DNA of 64,000 bases. It comes from Taenia hydatigena. Taxonomy: Eukaryota; Platyhelminthes; Cestoda; Cyclophyllidea; Taeniidae. The notes under the pieces are model-generated. The model worked only from the letters and a program-made list of their open reading frames with translations, was not told the origin of the DNA and did not search any database. The stretch lies in assembly GCA_036345935.2 (NCBI GenBank), contig JADWOT020000003.1:22462509-22526508 (forward strand), in the 5' to 3' direction. Of the stretch, positions 12,164-24,600 are shown piece by piece. Within the stretch, counting starts at the first letter, position 1, and every line of letters starts with the position of its first letter. Position numbers and translations under genes: made by a program.

Positions 12164-14480
12164 CGTCTGGTAGTTACGCTAGAAGGTTGCAGAGGCCGAA
12201 TTAATAGGCCAGTGGTAAACAAAGCCAACCTATTAGCGGATCACACGGCGGACTTGCATAATAACGCGCACTCACTTGAATGCCATCGCCATTTAAAATA
12301 TGCTACAAAAAGTTGTAGCAGAAGGTGGGAAGGCTAGGATCAGTGAAATGAAGTTTACTAGATCCTTTAAGTCCACTACAATTATTTTTGCAAGAGGATC
12401 ATAAATGGACTGCATTCGGGCCGCAAACTAATATGTGTTTAATCAAACAACTAACTCTTGTATGGTTCAATGCAGATCCATAAAATACCTCGCTCTGCTA
12501 TTGTTGTGAGAATTAGTTAGTTCCTAGCATGACTTGTGGTAGATTGGGAAAATGCCTCATGCGCCATGTTTTCTGCAAAGTTACATCTTTAAAGTTCCCG
12601 TATTCAAGTTACCTTAGAATCAGTAGTAATTACTGGGCTATCTATAATACTTTGACTGTCTGTTTCGGTTACAGTGACTTGGGTGGCCATATTGCTCTAG
12701 TCGGGTGGGCTATTCCGACTCATGCCAGCAGTCTCGATCCTTCTGTTTGCTAATTATATATGCACACTCTCCGCCTACCTATTATGCCTTCTTTTGCCTT
12801 CAAGGAAGTCTCGGGATGCTACACTATTAGTGGATGCTAATTGAACGGCCTTTATTTTTCAAAATTTAGATGTGCTTATAAAAAGGACTAAAATATAAAG
12901 GGAACCCGACATACGAAATTACAGATTTTACTTAGCTTTCTTATGTCGAATAACAATTTTCGAGGACTACAATGTATACCTTCTAGCAGACTTTAATTGA
13001 AAATCCTCAGCTTAGAGTCTGTTCATAAAATAAATGTGAGCAAGAATTTTGAATTAATCATGGGATGGCTAGAGCCCTGTTTGGGCACATGAAAAAGGTT
13101 GTAGACTGTCTATGGAATAGGGAATTCGACTCCTGTCGAATCTTTCCAAGCGAATTCGAAGTGTGAGGTTCTTGGTCAAAGCAAATGCTAAATGAGTTGA
13201 AGAATCTTAAGGAGATATAAGCAACTGCAATCTCAAGATGTGAAGACTGCTACATGACTTACTATCAGATGGCACCAAAGAATATTGGAATGAAAAATTA
13301 GTCTCTCGAACACGTTTGCTCTGTGCAAAGATTAAGTTCTCTCGCATAGACGTTCCACCTGAAGATCCATATCAAAATACTCAAAAATGGAAACTTTGTA
13401 ATGGAAACAGAACTACATACTCGTCTACGAGTTTTGTGCTTTTGTTTATCATTGCACTTGAAAAGATATTATTTATGCTGTTATAGTTACTCAAAGCTTC
13501 AGAATAAGAAATTGCGAAAAGCCAATTAATTAAAAGCCAAAGTGATTACGTCTTAGTTCCCATTGGACGAACTATTAACGCCTGACGGAGCGGTTAATTT
13601 GATTGGCGATCAAAGGAAATTGATTAAGCTAATCTCCAATTGCAAATTTATGTATCAACTTCTTCACGAGCTCCTGTCCATATTTCTAAAATTCCGAAAA
13701 CCTGAAAATCAAAATGATCAAGAAGAAACCTTTACTAATTGAATGTAAATTAATAAGTGCTGAGTTAAAGTATAACAGCATAAAGCTTAACAGGGTCCCA
13801 CGGGTCACAATTTTTAATGCTACCAATCTAACAAATTCAACAGATCAAATTAATTTTTAGCGGTTCCCCAGAATGAATGATTGTACTAATCTACCTACCC
13901 TCTGGGATTATTAGAACTCTTGTCGGTCAAAGTGGTCACTTTACGTGATAGCACACCAACTAATCGGGCTGAAAACTCGAGCCTTTTTTGGTACGCTGAG
14001 TACCTAAGAGAAATCAGGTTTCAAAGTGCACCAATGACTTTTCAGCATCGTTTTGTCATCCAGTATTTATTGACTTATCAACCGGCGCCATTAACACAGC
14101 TGCCACTTGTCTCTCAGAGGAAGATCTACCACTACAGCCATCCTTACATAACTTCAAATGTTCCCCTTTTTTTCCAATCTGCGTCATTTTCTTTCCTTCA
14201 AAAGTTCCACAAATATGCCGCGAGCACGGTCAGGTAGACAGATTAGTGCCACATCTGTATTGCTAGTAGTTGAAGTGCTAAAAACTTCAAAGTCAGTGCT
14301 CGAACACGCTTAATAAATTCTTATTTTTACGTAAAATGGGAAAAAATTGGGGTTAGCAAAACAATGTAGAAATTGGGCCAATAGCAGAATTATGTAATTT
14401 GTTGCAAATAGTTTGCAAATTACTATAAGATAGAACAGCGTCCGATACCCGTCCAAAGCTGGTACAAAATAGCCATTGTT
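12164..14480. other. Intergenic region between IDO and the glutamate receptor
   Basis: The region holds the presumed IDO promoter and the end of the receptor transcript. A good splice-acceptor sequence (CAACCTTCTAG, ending at 12179) lies 15 bp before the IDO ATG. A repeat copy occupies 12650-12832. The 105-codon plus-strand frame at 13920-14237 shows no domain, and I regard it as chance. Confidence 0.4.
12650..12832 (+). repeat. Dispersed repeat copy (plus orientation)
   Basis: This matches the 3.97-4.68 kb family in block order: TCGGTTACAGTGACTTGGGT, GGCCATATTGCTCTAGTCG, CATGCCAGCAGTCTCG, CCTTCTGTTTG, an AT run, then TTGCCTTCAAGGAAGTCTCG and GGATGCTACA. Over the last 25 bp it is nearly identical to the copies 8 kb away. 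The inverted arms are missing. Confidence 0.55.
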
Positions 14481-14487
14481 TTAAGCA

Positions 14488-14493
14488 TTTATT
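14488..14493 (-). terminator. Polyadenylation signal of the glutamate receptor gene
   Basis: AATAAA on the minus strand, 50 bp downstream of the receptor stop codon at 14543. The distance suits a short 3' UTR. Confidence 0.5.
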
Positions 14494-14542
14494 GAATTAT
14501 TCATCACCAGTGATTGAGGACACGGCAAGTTGTCAAAAAGGG

Positions 14543-17275
14543 TTAATCGTTTTCAGGTCGTTTGGTCCCCCGTAACTGGAACACGAAGACAATCACGCCG
14601 ACAGCCATGGCGAGAACCATTCCACCAATTAGGATATAGAAGACGCCCGAAAGATTTATCAATGCTAACGGCTCACTCGTCTGCTGTTCACCACCCTCCA
14701 TGCACTCGCCTTTCTCAATCCACCACTCCTTGTAGAGCTTCGCTAACTCTTGATTCTCTCGTAAACGCAGAATTGCATCGGTTACGTGTTCCTTCAAGAT
14801 GCGCATCTCTGGTTTGTTGGCAGGAAGCCCCACTGCATATGCCTTGCTTCCAAAGGTGTTTCCAACCATCATAGTATCGCATGGCTGTCGATGATTAATG
14901 TATTCAATCATCTTTGACTCCGCTACGAAGGCATAGGGTTTGACTCGAACCCTTTCAAAGCCTGCTGCCAGTGTGGGAACATAGACTGAGGGATCTCGTT
15001 CCATTCGTTTAAATACCGTCTTGTAAAGACTATCTTCAGCATGCGCGAAAAAATCCTTAGTAGCTCCTGAGTCCAGCGTCCCGATTTGAATGGGTAAGTC
15101 TTCCCGTTCTGCAAAATCTTTGATGGAATCAATAGGAGAGATCAAACGCTCTACGGATAAAGCTGCAGCAAGATTTGCCGTGTAGTATGCCATCACTACA
15201 AGACACACGTATCTCCAGATACTAGCAAATACACGAGCTCCTGGGGAGATTGGAAATATGTCAATGCCCTGGTGAACAAATGAGGCTACAGAGAACCAGA
15301 TACAGTTGCCAAGGTTGAAACCCAATTCAGGATTAGCTGGGGTTCGTTCTTTGGGTGAAATTGCAGCAATAAGTCGTAGTCCCAAACTAACTGCTACCGT
15401 GGCTCCAACCATTCTCAGCCACACAGCGTTTGTCAACGGGGAGAGGAAGCTAAACATACCGGGTTTGGTTTTACCTGGCTTCCGAATAATCAGAGCGAGA
15501 CCGAAGTTCATGAAAGGTTCAGAGAAGTCGATAAATTTAGCACGAATGGTGTTCATAGTCAGTGGAGCAATTATTAAGTCAGCTTCGTCACGAAGTACCT
15601 CTCCTACCATACCATTCCACTCACCGGTAGCCGGATCAATAGTTCCGAATTTACCATCCTTCACCAGATGAATTTCATAGTTGAGGTTGAGATGATAGAA
15701 TATGTGGTCGGCAAGGTCCTTGCAGTAGCCCACAAAGTTATCCCTTCCAGAGGTGGCTCCAGTAACTTCAGGATTTGCAAACATTATGAAGGGTTTCGAA
15801 AGAACCGTGACAACACGAAGGGTTTTATTCCGTAGGCGATAGACATCCAGCAAATTGTTATAATCCAGAGGCTCAAAGATCTTTTCCTTAAGCCCAGGAA
15901 AGGTAATTTGATGGAAGAAGCCAAGGTGAGTGGAGAGGGAAGGTAAAACCCACCCAGAATGGCGACTCCACTTGGCAATTATACGATCTTTCTTCTCCCC
16001 AAAAGCGGAAGAGAGGAGTAGGTTATAATTAGTTCTCTGACAGGTTCTTTCGTCAAACCGAATGAGACCAGTCTGACCGACTATCTCAGTTGATGTCAAC
16101 CACGATTTCACTCGATCTCCTAGCTGCCAATGTTGAACCAATGACGCACTTACTAGAGTGCCGGATAAAGTAAAGCATTTTGATTTCACGTTTGGGTCCC
16201 AGGACTTCCAAAGACCATTCTCTGTGGCTTTCTTCAGACTCCAACCTACTTCAAGGGCGTCCATAATGGAAGCGATATTGTGGAGGGGTATATGGACGCT
16301 CTTCCACTCCTCAGCAAACTTCAGAACTACCTCATCTTGGTAGTCTAAAAAATGAAATCCTGTGAAGTTGACTCCACTTCTTAGGAACTCGTCCAGTGAG
16401 AGTTCATAGATGTCAAAATCGACTAAGAGGTAGTTGTATTCCGAACGCATCATCCCCATTCTTCGAAACCAGGTCACAAGAGCCTCTAAACGCTTTCTTC
16501 CAGACGATGACTGACTTGTCTTTGGCTTTCCCAGATCAATAACCACATTTCGCTCTGCTTTCTTGGACAGATAAGCATCCACAGACTTCAATGTTGTGTA
16601 CATAACATCTTCATTATCAACATCAACATATCCACTCATGATGGAGGGAAGAACACGACGGGTAGTCTTCTCCTGAAAATTTCGGGGGGAAGCACCACCA
16701 GAACTTCGACCCATAAGAATTCCTGCATCCGATACTTTTTGGCTTACAAACTGGAGACGTCTAAAAGCATCCATCGATCCATAAAGGTAGGCAAAATTCT
16801 TCCAATTCCATGTGATAAGAAAGTCCATCAGTGGCTGAGTAACATCTGGGCGCACTGAAAAGAGTCGACATCTACTATCTTCTGCATCAAATGGAGGTTT
16901 AAAAACGGAGGGAATTTCATCCCAGGTGATGTAAGGAAAGTCGAAGGTAGAGGTTAGGGATTGAAATAGGGATGTTACACGATGTGGCAGGCTACCAATC
17001 AAAGCGGCGCGTTCGACAGCCAAAGCACGACAGAAAGCCGAGAGGACAGTATAGCCTCGGTTTTCATGAATGCCTTGGATAGCGGGTGTTTCACCTTGTT
17101 GCAGAGCTAATCGACGAATAACACCCAGAAGTTGGGCTCTTGAGCCAGTGGCATTATTGCCAAAAGGGGTGTCCAAAATGACGGTAACCCCACGACTATT
17201 GTTGGCGCTGGAGATGAAATGCAAGAGGAACGCTAATAGTACCAGCAAGATGAGCAAGCTGGTAGGAACGGACAT
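14543..17275 (-). CDS. Ionotropic glutamate receptor, kainate-like, intronless
   Basis: A single uninterrupted frame covers the whole receptor: an amino-terminal domain, the S1 and S2 halves of the ligand-binding domain, three membrane spans and the pore loop. I choose the Met at 17275 because a hydrophobic signal peptide (MSVPTSLLILLVLLAFLLHF) follows at once; the frame opens 38 codons earlier at 17389. Using the longer numbering, PLTMNTIRAKFIDFSEPF (about residue 605) carries the threonine and arginine that hold glutamate, DSGATKDFF (about 772) is the S2 loop with a kainate-like alanine, and VAESKMIEY (about 822) supplies the binding glutamate. The pore loop FSVASFVHQGIDIFP has Gln at the Q/R site. 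The gating motif, usually SYTANLAAFL, is YYTANLAAAL (about 733). M4 is near 910-940. The product would be a cation channel subunit in the plasma membrane. The lack of introns contrasts with both neighbouring genes. Confidence 0.93.
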   Translation of the reverse strand: MSVPTSLLILLVLLAFLLHFISSANNSRGVTVILDTPFGNNATGSRAQLLGVIRRLALQQGETPAIQGIHENRGYTVLSAFCRALAVERAALIGSLPHRVTSLFQSLTSTFDFPYITWDEIPSVFKPPFDAEDSRCRLFSVRPDVTQPLMDFLITWNWKNFAYLYGSMDAFRRLQFVSQKVSDAGILMGRSSGGASPRNFQEKTTRRVLPSIMSGYVDVDNEDVMYTTLKSVDAYLSKKAERNVVIDLGKPKTSQSSSGRKRLEALVTWFRRMGMMRSEYNYLLVDFDIYELSLDEFLRSGVNFTGFHFLDYQDEVVLKFAEEWKSVHIPLHNIASIMDALEVGWSLKKATENGLWKSWDPNVKSKCFTLSGTLVSASLVQHWQLGDRVKSWLTSTEIVGQTGLIRFDERTCQRTNYNLLLSSAFGEKKDRIIAKWSRHSGWVLPSLSTHLGFFHQITFPGLKEKIFEPLDYNNLLDVYRLRNKTLRVVTVLSKPFIMFANPEVTGATSGRDNFVGYCKDLADHIFYHLNLNYEIHLVKDGKFGTIDPATGEWNGMVGEVLRDEADLIIAPLTMNTIRAKFIDFSEPFMNFGLALIIRKPGKTKPGMFSFLSPLTNAVWLRMVGATVAVSLGLRLIAAISPKERTPANPELGFNLGNCIWFSVASFVHQGIDIFPISPGARVFASIWRYVCLVVMAYYTANLAAALSVERLISPIDSIKDFAEREDLPIQIGTLDSGATKDFFAHAEDSLYKTVFKRMERDPSVYVPTLAAGFERVRVKPYAFVAESKMIEYINHRQPCDTMMVGNTFGSKAYAVGLPANKPEMRILKEHVTDAILRLRENQELAKLYKEWWIEKGECMEGGEQQTSEPLALINLSGVFYILIGGMVLAMAVGVIVFVFQLRGTKRPEND

Positions 17276-20200
17276 TTTGAGATCTGCGCTCAAAAAGCGA
17301 CTCACTAGGATGACGACGACTTTGTTGCTCGCACACGCGCACATTACGCGAGGCGCTGATTGGCTGGTAGATCGAGTGGCTGAAAGCATCGACCGTGGAT
17401 GAGCGGTTTGTAGGACTGCGGTTTCATAAATTGCGTTTTTTGCTAAAACCGAATCCCAACCTAATGCAACTTTAATAGCTCAGTTCAAATTGCATTGAGG
17501 CCCTTCAACGACCTTGAGAAATCCGTTTCCATCAGATGATAAAAGAAATGATAGCGAAAGTAGTTGATTCGATGATTGCCATTTGTTTTTCATACATTGA
17601 CAAAAGTTAAAGCCTTGATAGGATGGAAAATTGGCAATTCTGTTCCAAACCAGATAGGACTGCAGACTATGTGTACTTTTTCATTAAAAACTTATCCTGA
17701 TTCATGTAAGGATTATAATATTTCATAGACCAATTTAAAACAATCAGCTTTGATTTTCCGGAATCTACCGATTACTATCAATCCATGAGTTTTATTTATC
17801 ACCATTAGACGGTTGGCCACAATGGTATCAAAAGCTGATCTCTTCCACCACTATGATAGTAAAGTCCGTTTCGAGGAAGAGGATACACATTCCATCTCTC
17901 TTGACAAATTAACAAATCTTCTTGGGAAGCTTCGAGAGAGCTAGATCTGAACACAAATAAGTAATTCACGATTGGGCAAACACATAGGTTCTTGAATGCT
18001 TAATTTGAAAAATGAACAAGTGCAAGTGCTGAAATAGGCCTGGTGTTTGGTCCTTCCACCTCTGTCTTTATGACACTTAAACGAGTAGACAAGTCAAACA
18101 AGGACATGCCGCGTTGCACATTGATAAACAAAGATATAAGGTACCACGATTTAAGCGTCTTTGTGATGCATTGTCTGCTTTTAGGTCAATAGAACCTGAT
18201 CCGTCACTAAATTCGTACTTACTGGCCGCCTTTAGCCTAAAGAGCACACTCGAACAAACGTGCATTATATTAGATCTAAAGGAACATAATTTTGCACTGA
18301 AACACTGACATTTATAATAAAACATAAGTTACGGTAAGTTTATCTTTCTTAATCCATTCAGCTTCTGTCGTTCACCAAATAACTGTCTATTAATTGGCCA
18401 AAAACACAAAAACAAAAGTAAACTTCACTGTACTTTAAGGTATGCACATATAATCAGAGTTAAAAAAAAAAAACAATTTCGCTACGTACGCTGAATGTGA
18501 GCCATCGATTAAGCGCGAACCCTTTAAATGCGCCGCTAAACCATAGAAGTGTGGACGTGCATAGTTGTAAGGTGAGGCTTGTGTACGCGGGCTTGGATCA
18601 TGTCGAAACTCCAACTCGGGTAAGGAGGAGACAAAGGCTTCGGTGCAGACATATTTATTCGACGATGGGTATAGGTAAGGAGGAACAGTACGAGGTGCTT
18701 GCTTACGTGACTGCTGACCGCCTGGTGGAGAGCATTGGAGGCACAGGATGTTCAAGTCCCTCTTCCTCACATTGCCTGATTGGCTTTGAAATTAGAGTGA
18801 CTCTCAGTATGCTTAAAATCCACCTACATTTGATCTCGACCACTCAGAGGAGACTAAATGAGAGCGTGACGTTTTAAACTGTCCAAGATTTATTCACAAA
18901 GCGTGGATTCCTAGAAGATTCAAATAGTAATTTTTTGGTTCGCAAGCATCTCCGGTTTATTTTAAGCGGATTTTTTCGATTGGAGGAAGCAGTTGTTAGA
19001 TTAATTAATATAAAAGGCAACTGTGGTGAAAACAAGTAGTTAAAAAAACATTGGTTATTTATCGATGCTGGTTCCACACTGTCAGTTTAAAACATTTGGA
19101 ATTTACGGGAGACCAAACGGCGGTATTGATATCAGCATAAATTGGCCAAACAGTCTAAACAATGCGCAAAGATGTGAAAATCGTAAACACGCGGAAGGAT
19201 TAGGCAGACATCTTGGTCATTTTGGAACTGGACGACAATGAACGGTGTGGTATCAAACGTATGGGAAATTGTGGTACGCAGTAGCAGATTTGCTTAAAGC
19301 CTTACAGACAAATCGTTTCGGTTCTTCGGACTTACCTATTCCCTTCTCTCAAAATCAGCCCTCCCCTTAGTCTCTGCTCAGGTCTTCCATGTGATGAAGA
19401 ATAAAATCATTTACAATAGTGAAATTAATGCTTCTACATTTCCATGACTGTTCGCTATGTTGGGTGCATTGGTCGCGTCACCGTTAGCCAAGTCGCCGGC
19501 TGATCCACGTGCAGAGGGTTGGGCTATGCCTTAATACTCAACAGTGGGTACTATTCTTAATCTGAAACGAGCAGGGAGGCTATAGACATAGATGCCAGCA
19601 AATTATGGTAACTGAAGTGTCAACGTGATTAAATTCACAAGGTAACTAAATGTCTCTTCAATGCACAGCTCTCCTCAGTCCTCTGCGCTCTCCTTCTTCT
19701 CTATCCCGATTCGGTTGAATAATCAACCGTCAGATGGAAGCAAAGATGCTACGATTACTTTGAGCCAAGGGCAGATTAACAATAACGTCAATAGTAGCAA
19801 ACAGTGCTTCTTCTAGAAAGCAACTGGATCAGGAAGATATGAATTTGAAAAATGGTGCCAAGGGGTGGAAGATGTTCTGAAACGAGCATAAATTATCATG
19901 ATGCCCTTTAATAGGAAAATCTGTCTAAAAGGCAGCATTTTCGATTTGTTCAGATCTGCTTTCACCTTAATCATCCCTGCCCATATTATAGGCCACAACA
20001 AAATCGGAAACAATCGTCAGAACTTCTGTTGTAAAACTCGAAACTCCACAAATTCTGCCAATCAGAGCAGACGAAGTAGGGATTACTCTCTTATTTATCT
20101 TGGGTTCCCTTACTATTCTCATCAGTGTAGCCTCCCTTTATCTCTACGTCATCACTGAAGGTGCATTAGGTCGTATCATTTTAAAAGGTCCATTGTTAAC

Positions 20201-21328
20201 GAATGAAATGGTTGCAAAGTGGTGACGAGTCCGTGTAATTACAAATGTAAGCAGAATAAATATCACTCCACAGCAATATGATCAAAGGAATCCTTTGAAT
20301 AATTTTCTTTTAAGCTAAACATGGGCAGTCAACGCAACTTTTTGCACTCCAATCGAGTATATCTCTTGCGCCACAAAAGTTTCGAGTGGAGCAACTTCAT
20401 GGGAACCAACTGAGGATTCCGAGACTCGTCTGTCACAACTTTCCCGGCTTCCACTTAAAGGTACTTCTAATTTAGATCGTAAAATCTGAAAGAGAGGGGA
20501 TCAAGGATTTTGCAGTTCGAAAGACCAAAGATAGGTACATGTATGTAATGGGCTAATAATCCATAAATGAAACAGATCAAAATCATGATTGCACTTTATT
20601 GTCTCGTAACGGTGCACGATTCGGTTTTCACGCACATGAGGTAAGCAGAAGGAAAATGTGAAATAAGTTCTGATTCCAAGGTGGACTCCAACTGTGTACA
20701 GCACTAAAATGTCCTCCAATCGAAATGCATCAATGTTGCTGTTATTGTTGTGTGGGAGTGAGCCAGTGTTAAGCGAAGCTCGAAGCTAAAAAGCAGAAAA
20801 TGTTTCAAGGGCAAGACGGATAGACAGGAAGAAGTCGACATTGACGCGAGAAATATTGAGCAAGTACAAGATCAACTTCTTTTTAGCAGCCGTGTATGTT
20901 TTGAAAGACACGAAGTGCGAAAGAAGGTAAGAAAGGCTAAAACAATCACGGCAGAGCATTCACAAGAGCGTTTGCGATGGGTGGAAGGTGGAAGACAAAT
21001 TGCGAAACGGAGAAGAATGACAATTCACATCGTTGAAAGGGGATCAGACTCGTTGGAGAAAAGTGGAACGACGCCGTAGAGATTCTCTGAGGGTCGGAAG
21101 GCACGCAGATACTTTGAGGGAATTGTGTTTGTGGTAAGTTGTTTTACCACCTCCGGCCGTAGACTGAACCAATCATTCTCGAGCCAAAAGTCCAGCGATC
21201 CACGGCTCCTAAAATGGATGAGGGGCGTTCACAAGGGCTTTTATGCAATAAATTGTTTATTTCTCGTGAGTTTTCACACAAGTCACGGTACTAGGGTGTA
21301 TACTTCTGTGCTAACGATTATCACTAGA
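17276..21328. other. Region upstream of the receptor gene and downstream of unc-89
   Basis: No convincing exon is present. The motif AGCCAATCA (minus strand), a CCAAT box, occurs at 17365-17357, about 85 bp before the receptor start codon, and again at 18785-18777. The part from 18.5 to 18.8 kb is richer in GC and CpG than its surroundings. It has overlapping frames on both strands without domains, which is more like a regulatory stretch than a gene. Confidence 0.35.
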
Positions 21329-21334
21329 TTTATT
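21329..21334 (-). terminator. Polyadenylation signal of unc-89
   Basis: AATAAA on the minus strand, 28 bp past the unc-89 stop codon. A second AATAAA lies at 21261-21256. Either or both could end the transcript. Confidence 0.5.
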
Positions 21335-21361
21335 CAAAAAAATCAAATTTCCTTTACAAAC

Positions 21362-21600
21362 TCACATGGGTTCCGCTTGCAGAGTGTTGTAGACAAATCT
21401 TCGGCCCCACTTGGAGAGATGTTTAATAGCCTTTAAGTTGACTACTGGTCGGGCGAGATGACGATAGCCACCGGGCAGTGTCACCGTGGAGGACTTCTTT
21501 CGCAGCCGTTCTGACGCCTCCGCATCGATTGCTTTCTCACCCGTGGGAGTAGGTGTTCGGGAGGTCCGGCGGTCTGCGAGGGAGGTGGAGATACTCTCGG
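21362..21600 (-). CDS. unc-89: unc-89 last exon: basic C-terminal tail
   Basis: The exon begins after an acceptor (CCTCCTAG|CC) in phase 1 and runs 78 codons to TGA at 21364-21362, ending LQAEPM. It has a Ser/Thr-rich start (TSLADRRTSRTPTPTGE), then basic sequence (RLRKKSSTVTLPGGYRHLAR). There is no known domain. Assignment to unc-89 rests on position, strand and the polyadenylation signals just behind it. The missing link to kinase 2 makes this less certain than the other exons. Confidence 0.6.
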
Positions 21601-24600
21601 CTAGGAGGCTGGGGGGTAAAGGGTGAAAAGGATAGAATAAGTGTAAAAAATAGATCACTGTCTTATGATCTTAACACAATGAGGCTCAGAGGAATTTCGA
21701 AAATCAAACGCTTCATTGTTTAAATCTGACACCAATAGTCATACATGCATAACGTGCACACCTAGACAAGGAAATCGTAGCTGCAACTTTGTGTGGCGTT
21801 ACCATATGTCATGTTAACTCAGAACGGTGAAATGACAAGCCTGCTTTGTGACTGAGACGCTAAATTCAATTCACCAACGAGGACCTTCATTCAATGCAAT
21901 CATGGAATAATAAGGAGTTTCCAGAATAACTTCAGCATTTGATTGACAGTTAATGGAACGAGACAAAAGCACATAATCTAACTAAATAAGAGGCACAGCT
22001 TGCTTACTAAAAGGGCAGTAAAACTTTTTAAATGAGCTTTATAAACCGCAAGTACATTTTCGACATAAGAGGTAAATGTCACAATGAAGGTGGATAAAGA
22101 GAAGAGGAAAGCAAACGTGTGGTAGAACAATAAATAAGGGAAGTTGACACGGAGGTACGCAACTTTAAAGTCGTCATACATCACCAAACTATACTGCGAG
22201 CTTGGCGAGGAACTCCTAATGGTAACTTGGCGTCTCCGTGCATGCCCTTTACGAAGCTGATCGATCCAGTGGTTTATATCTCCTTAAGATGTTTGCAACC
22301 CAAAAATGCTCCTACTTTAATGTATAGGACATCCCGTTGTCGAGTATCTAAAATTCTCTTTGCGTCAAATTCGCCAGGTATGGAGAACCTGGTTTTGACA
22401 CTCTCCTTTAGTTTTATGCCCAATCCATCAAATAGCTATGATGATGATGTTCTGTGCACACGGTAACAACCACGTTCAAAACAGGGTAATTCAAATTTAT
22501 AAAGGTCATCTGTTGGCCTCTCTAAGTCCTATAACATGAAGGCATCATCCCCTCTGGTTTTTTTAATTGATGACCACTGCTCGGGAAATACCGCGAAAAG
22601 GATAGGAGTGATAATAATAAGCAATATTCCCCCCTAAAATGTCTAGATCTACCCACAAGTTGGTTACACAATATAAGGTTTTGCTATTCCCTGTGAGAAG
22701 GGGAATTACCTTTGGCTGATCAACGAGCTCTGATTGTTTTTAAGAAGCTTTTCTTGCTCACTTCTCAATTATATTGTGTTGGGTAGACAGGTGTCAGCAT
22801 TAATTAATTGACCTCCACCAAGAAATTCGTAGAAAAGACGTAATTTATGGCCTGAAACACATGGAAAACACTAATTTTTCGTGATGAAATAGTCTCAAGT
22901 GTGTGGAGTAGTGGCTCATTTGGAGGAAACCCTTAATGCGCACCTTGAACATAGGATCAGGTAAAATATCCTATATCACAAGCCGGCCAGAAGACACACC
23001 TTTCTTCAGGGTATGCTAATAAGCGTGAATGGAACCCGTATGTTTAATTTGCATGTCTTTTTCATCTGGAATGATATACGTTTGAACAAATTGTTTTACA
23101 ATTCGCTGAAAGTAGATCTTGACACGCAGTTCTTCATAACGAAAAAATTAGGACATGGATCATGGAAGAAGTGAGCGTTTGACTTTTAAACCACCTATGG
23201 AACAAATCCTTCAAATGCCATAAAAGAAACCACCGAAGAAGTTTCTCCTACCAAAGGCTTGGAACAAAGCATAATTCAAGAATGAGACAAGGTTAAATCA
23301 CCTTACACTCGTTCAATTTTGCATACACCAATAAGAGTTAATACACATTGTAATGGATGTAAACAATCCCATCCCTTATGCAAGGGCTTACAATTATCAA
23401 AAACTAGTTGAAACAAGCCACGCCAAAGACTCCACAAACCTTTTCACTCTCCTGGCAGCTATTCCATTTATTGCTTGATATGTGCAAGTTAATGACTTAC
23501 AGAATATATGCAAAAGCACCCACACTCCAAAGATCAGACAGGGCATTGCATTTTCCACCGCCATCTAACTCAGGCGCTGAAATAACAAAATAAACAGCGA
23601 AACAATGCTTCGCTTAAAATAACACTGACTCATAAGTTGATTCTCTGAATGATCTCGGGATAAAGTCATAGAATACAATACGGCTCTTGCTACCTTATTC
23701 GATCTCTTTAGTGGTCTTAATTCAACAAACTTAATGAGAATGTTAGCAACTAATCAAATCAAAGAAAGGCTCCAATAAACTCATTATTATGATCATTCAG
23801 TTTTTCCGTCCTATCGACCAAGTAATTACCAGTAAAACAGTCGGCTCGTCTTTCCCAAGGTTCTACAGGTTCCACCCCAGTCAAAACAATATCGGGTAAT
23901 GCCGAGGTGCGTCTGGCCGCCTGGATTTTGTCAAAGTCCACTCGCCCATGCAGACGTCCATAGAAGGCTATATGGAGCCACCGGAGTGCACTAAGCAGTT
24001 GGTGGACCCACCGCGCCACGCTGAATTCTGTGAACTCGCCACGTGCCAACAGAACATCTAGCAGCGCTCCTCCTGGTATCCAGTATGCAAGTGCTAGCCC
24101 TGCTGTTGGCCTGGCGGCGTCGTTAGCTAGCCAGCCGAGGCAGAGGCCTTGTGGCAGAAGGCAGGGTGAACGGAGGCCAAATTGTTGGGTGAAGAGGGGA
24201 GCCCCTTCCAGCCCTCCAGAGGCTGGAGTCGTTGCCGCAGAACGAAGGAGAGTGAGGAGGAGAGCTTGTTGACGTGCTTGAGATTCAATTGATCCTACAG
24301 ACGATGTATCACTGAGGCGTGTGATTCGGGCTAAAAGAAAAGCAGGCAGTCGAAGTGGCTGCTTCTCCAGTCGCTGATTTGGCAAGTCACCACGTTCTAC
24401 GAGAGCTGGGTGGCATCGGATGAGCGCCAGAAGCTGGGTACTGCCCCCGAAATCACCTCTGAATTGATAAAGGAAAATGGAACGTTGACATTTGATTCTC
24501 AACAAATAGTGTGGTTTTTTAAGCAATAAATCACCTCGAAATGAGGCCCTCCGTCCGACAAAGCATTTTAACAGCTTCCAGATGAGGGAATAGGCCACCA

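Noticed and set aside
14530..15671. Plus-strand frames of 114 and 121 codons
   Set aside because: They lie entirely over the glutamate receptor gene on the other strand and show no domain.
18435..18877. Overlapping frames of 111 and 126 codons on both strands
   Set aside because: GC-richer composition makes both strands open; no homology to any family I know.
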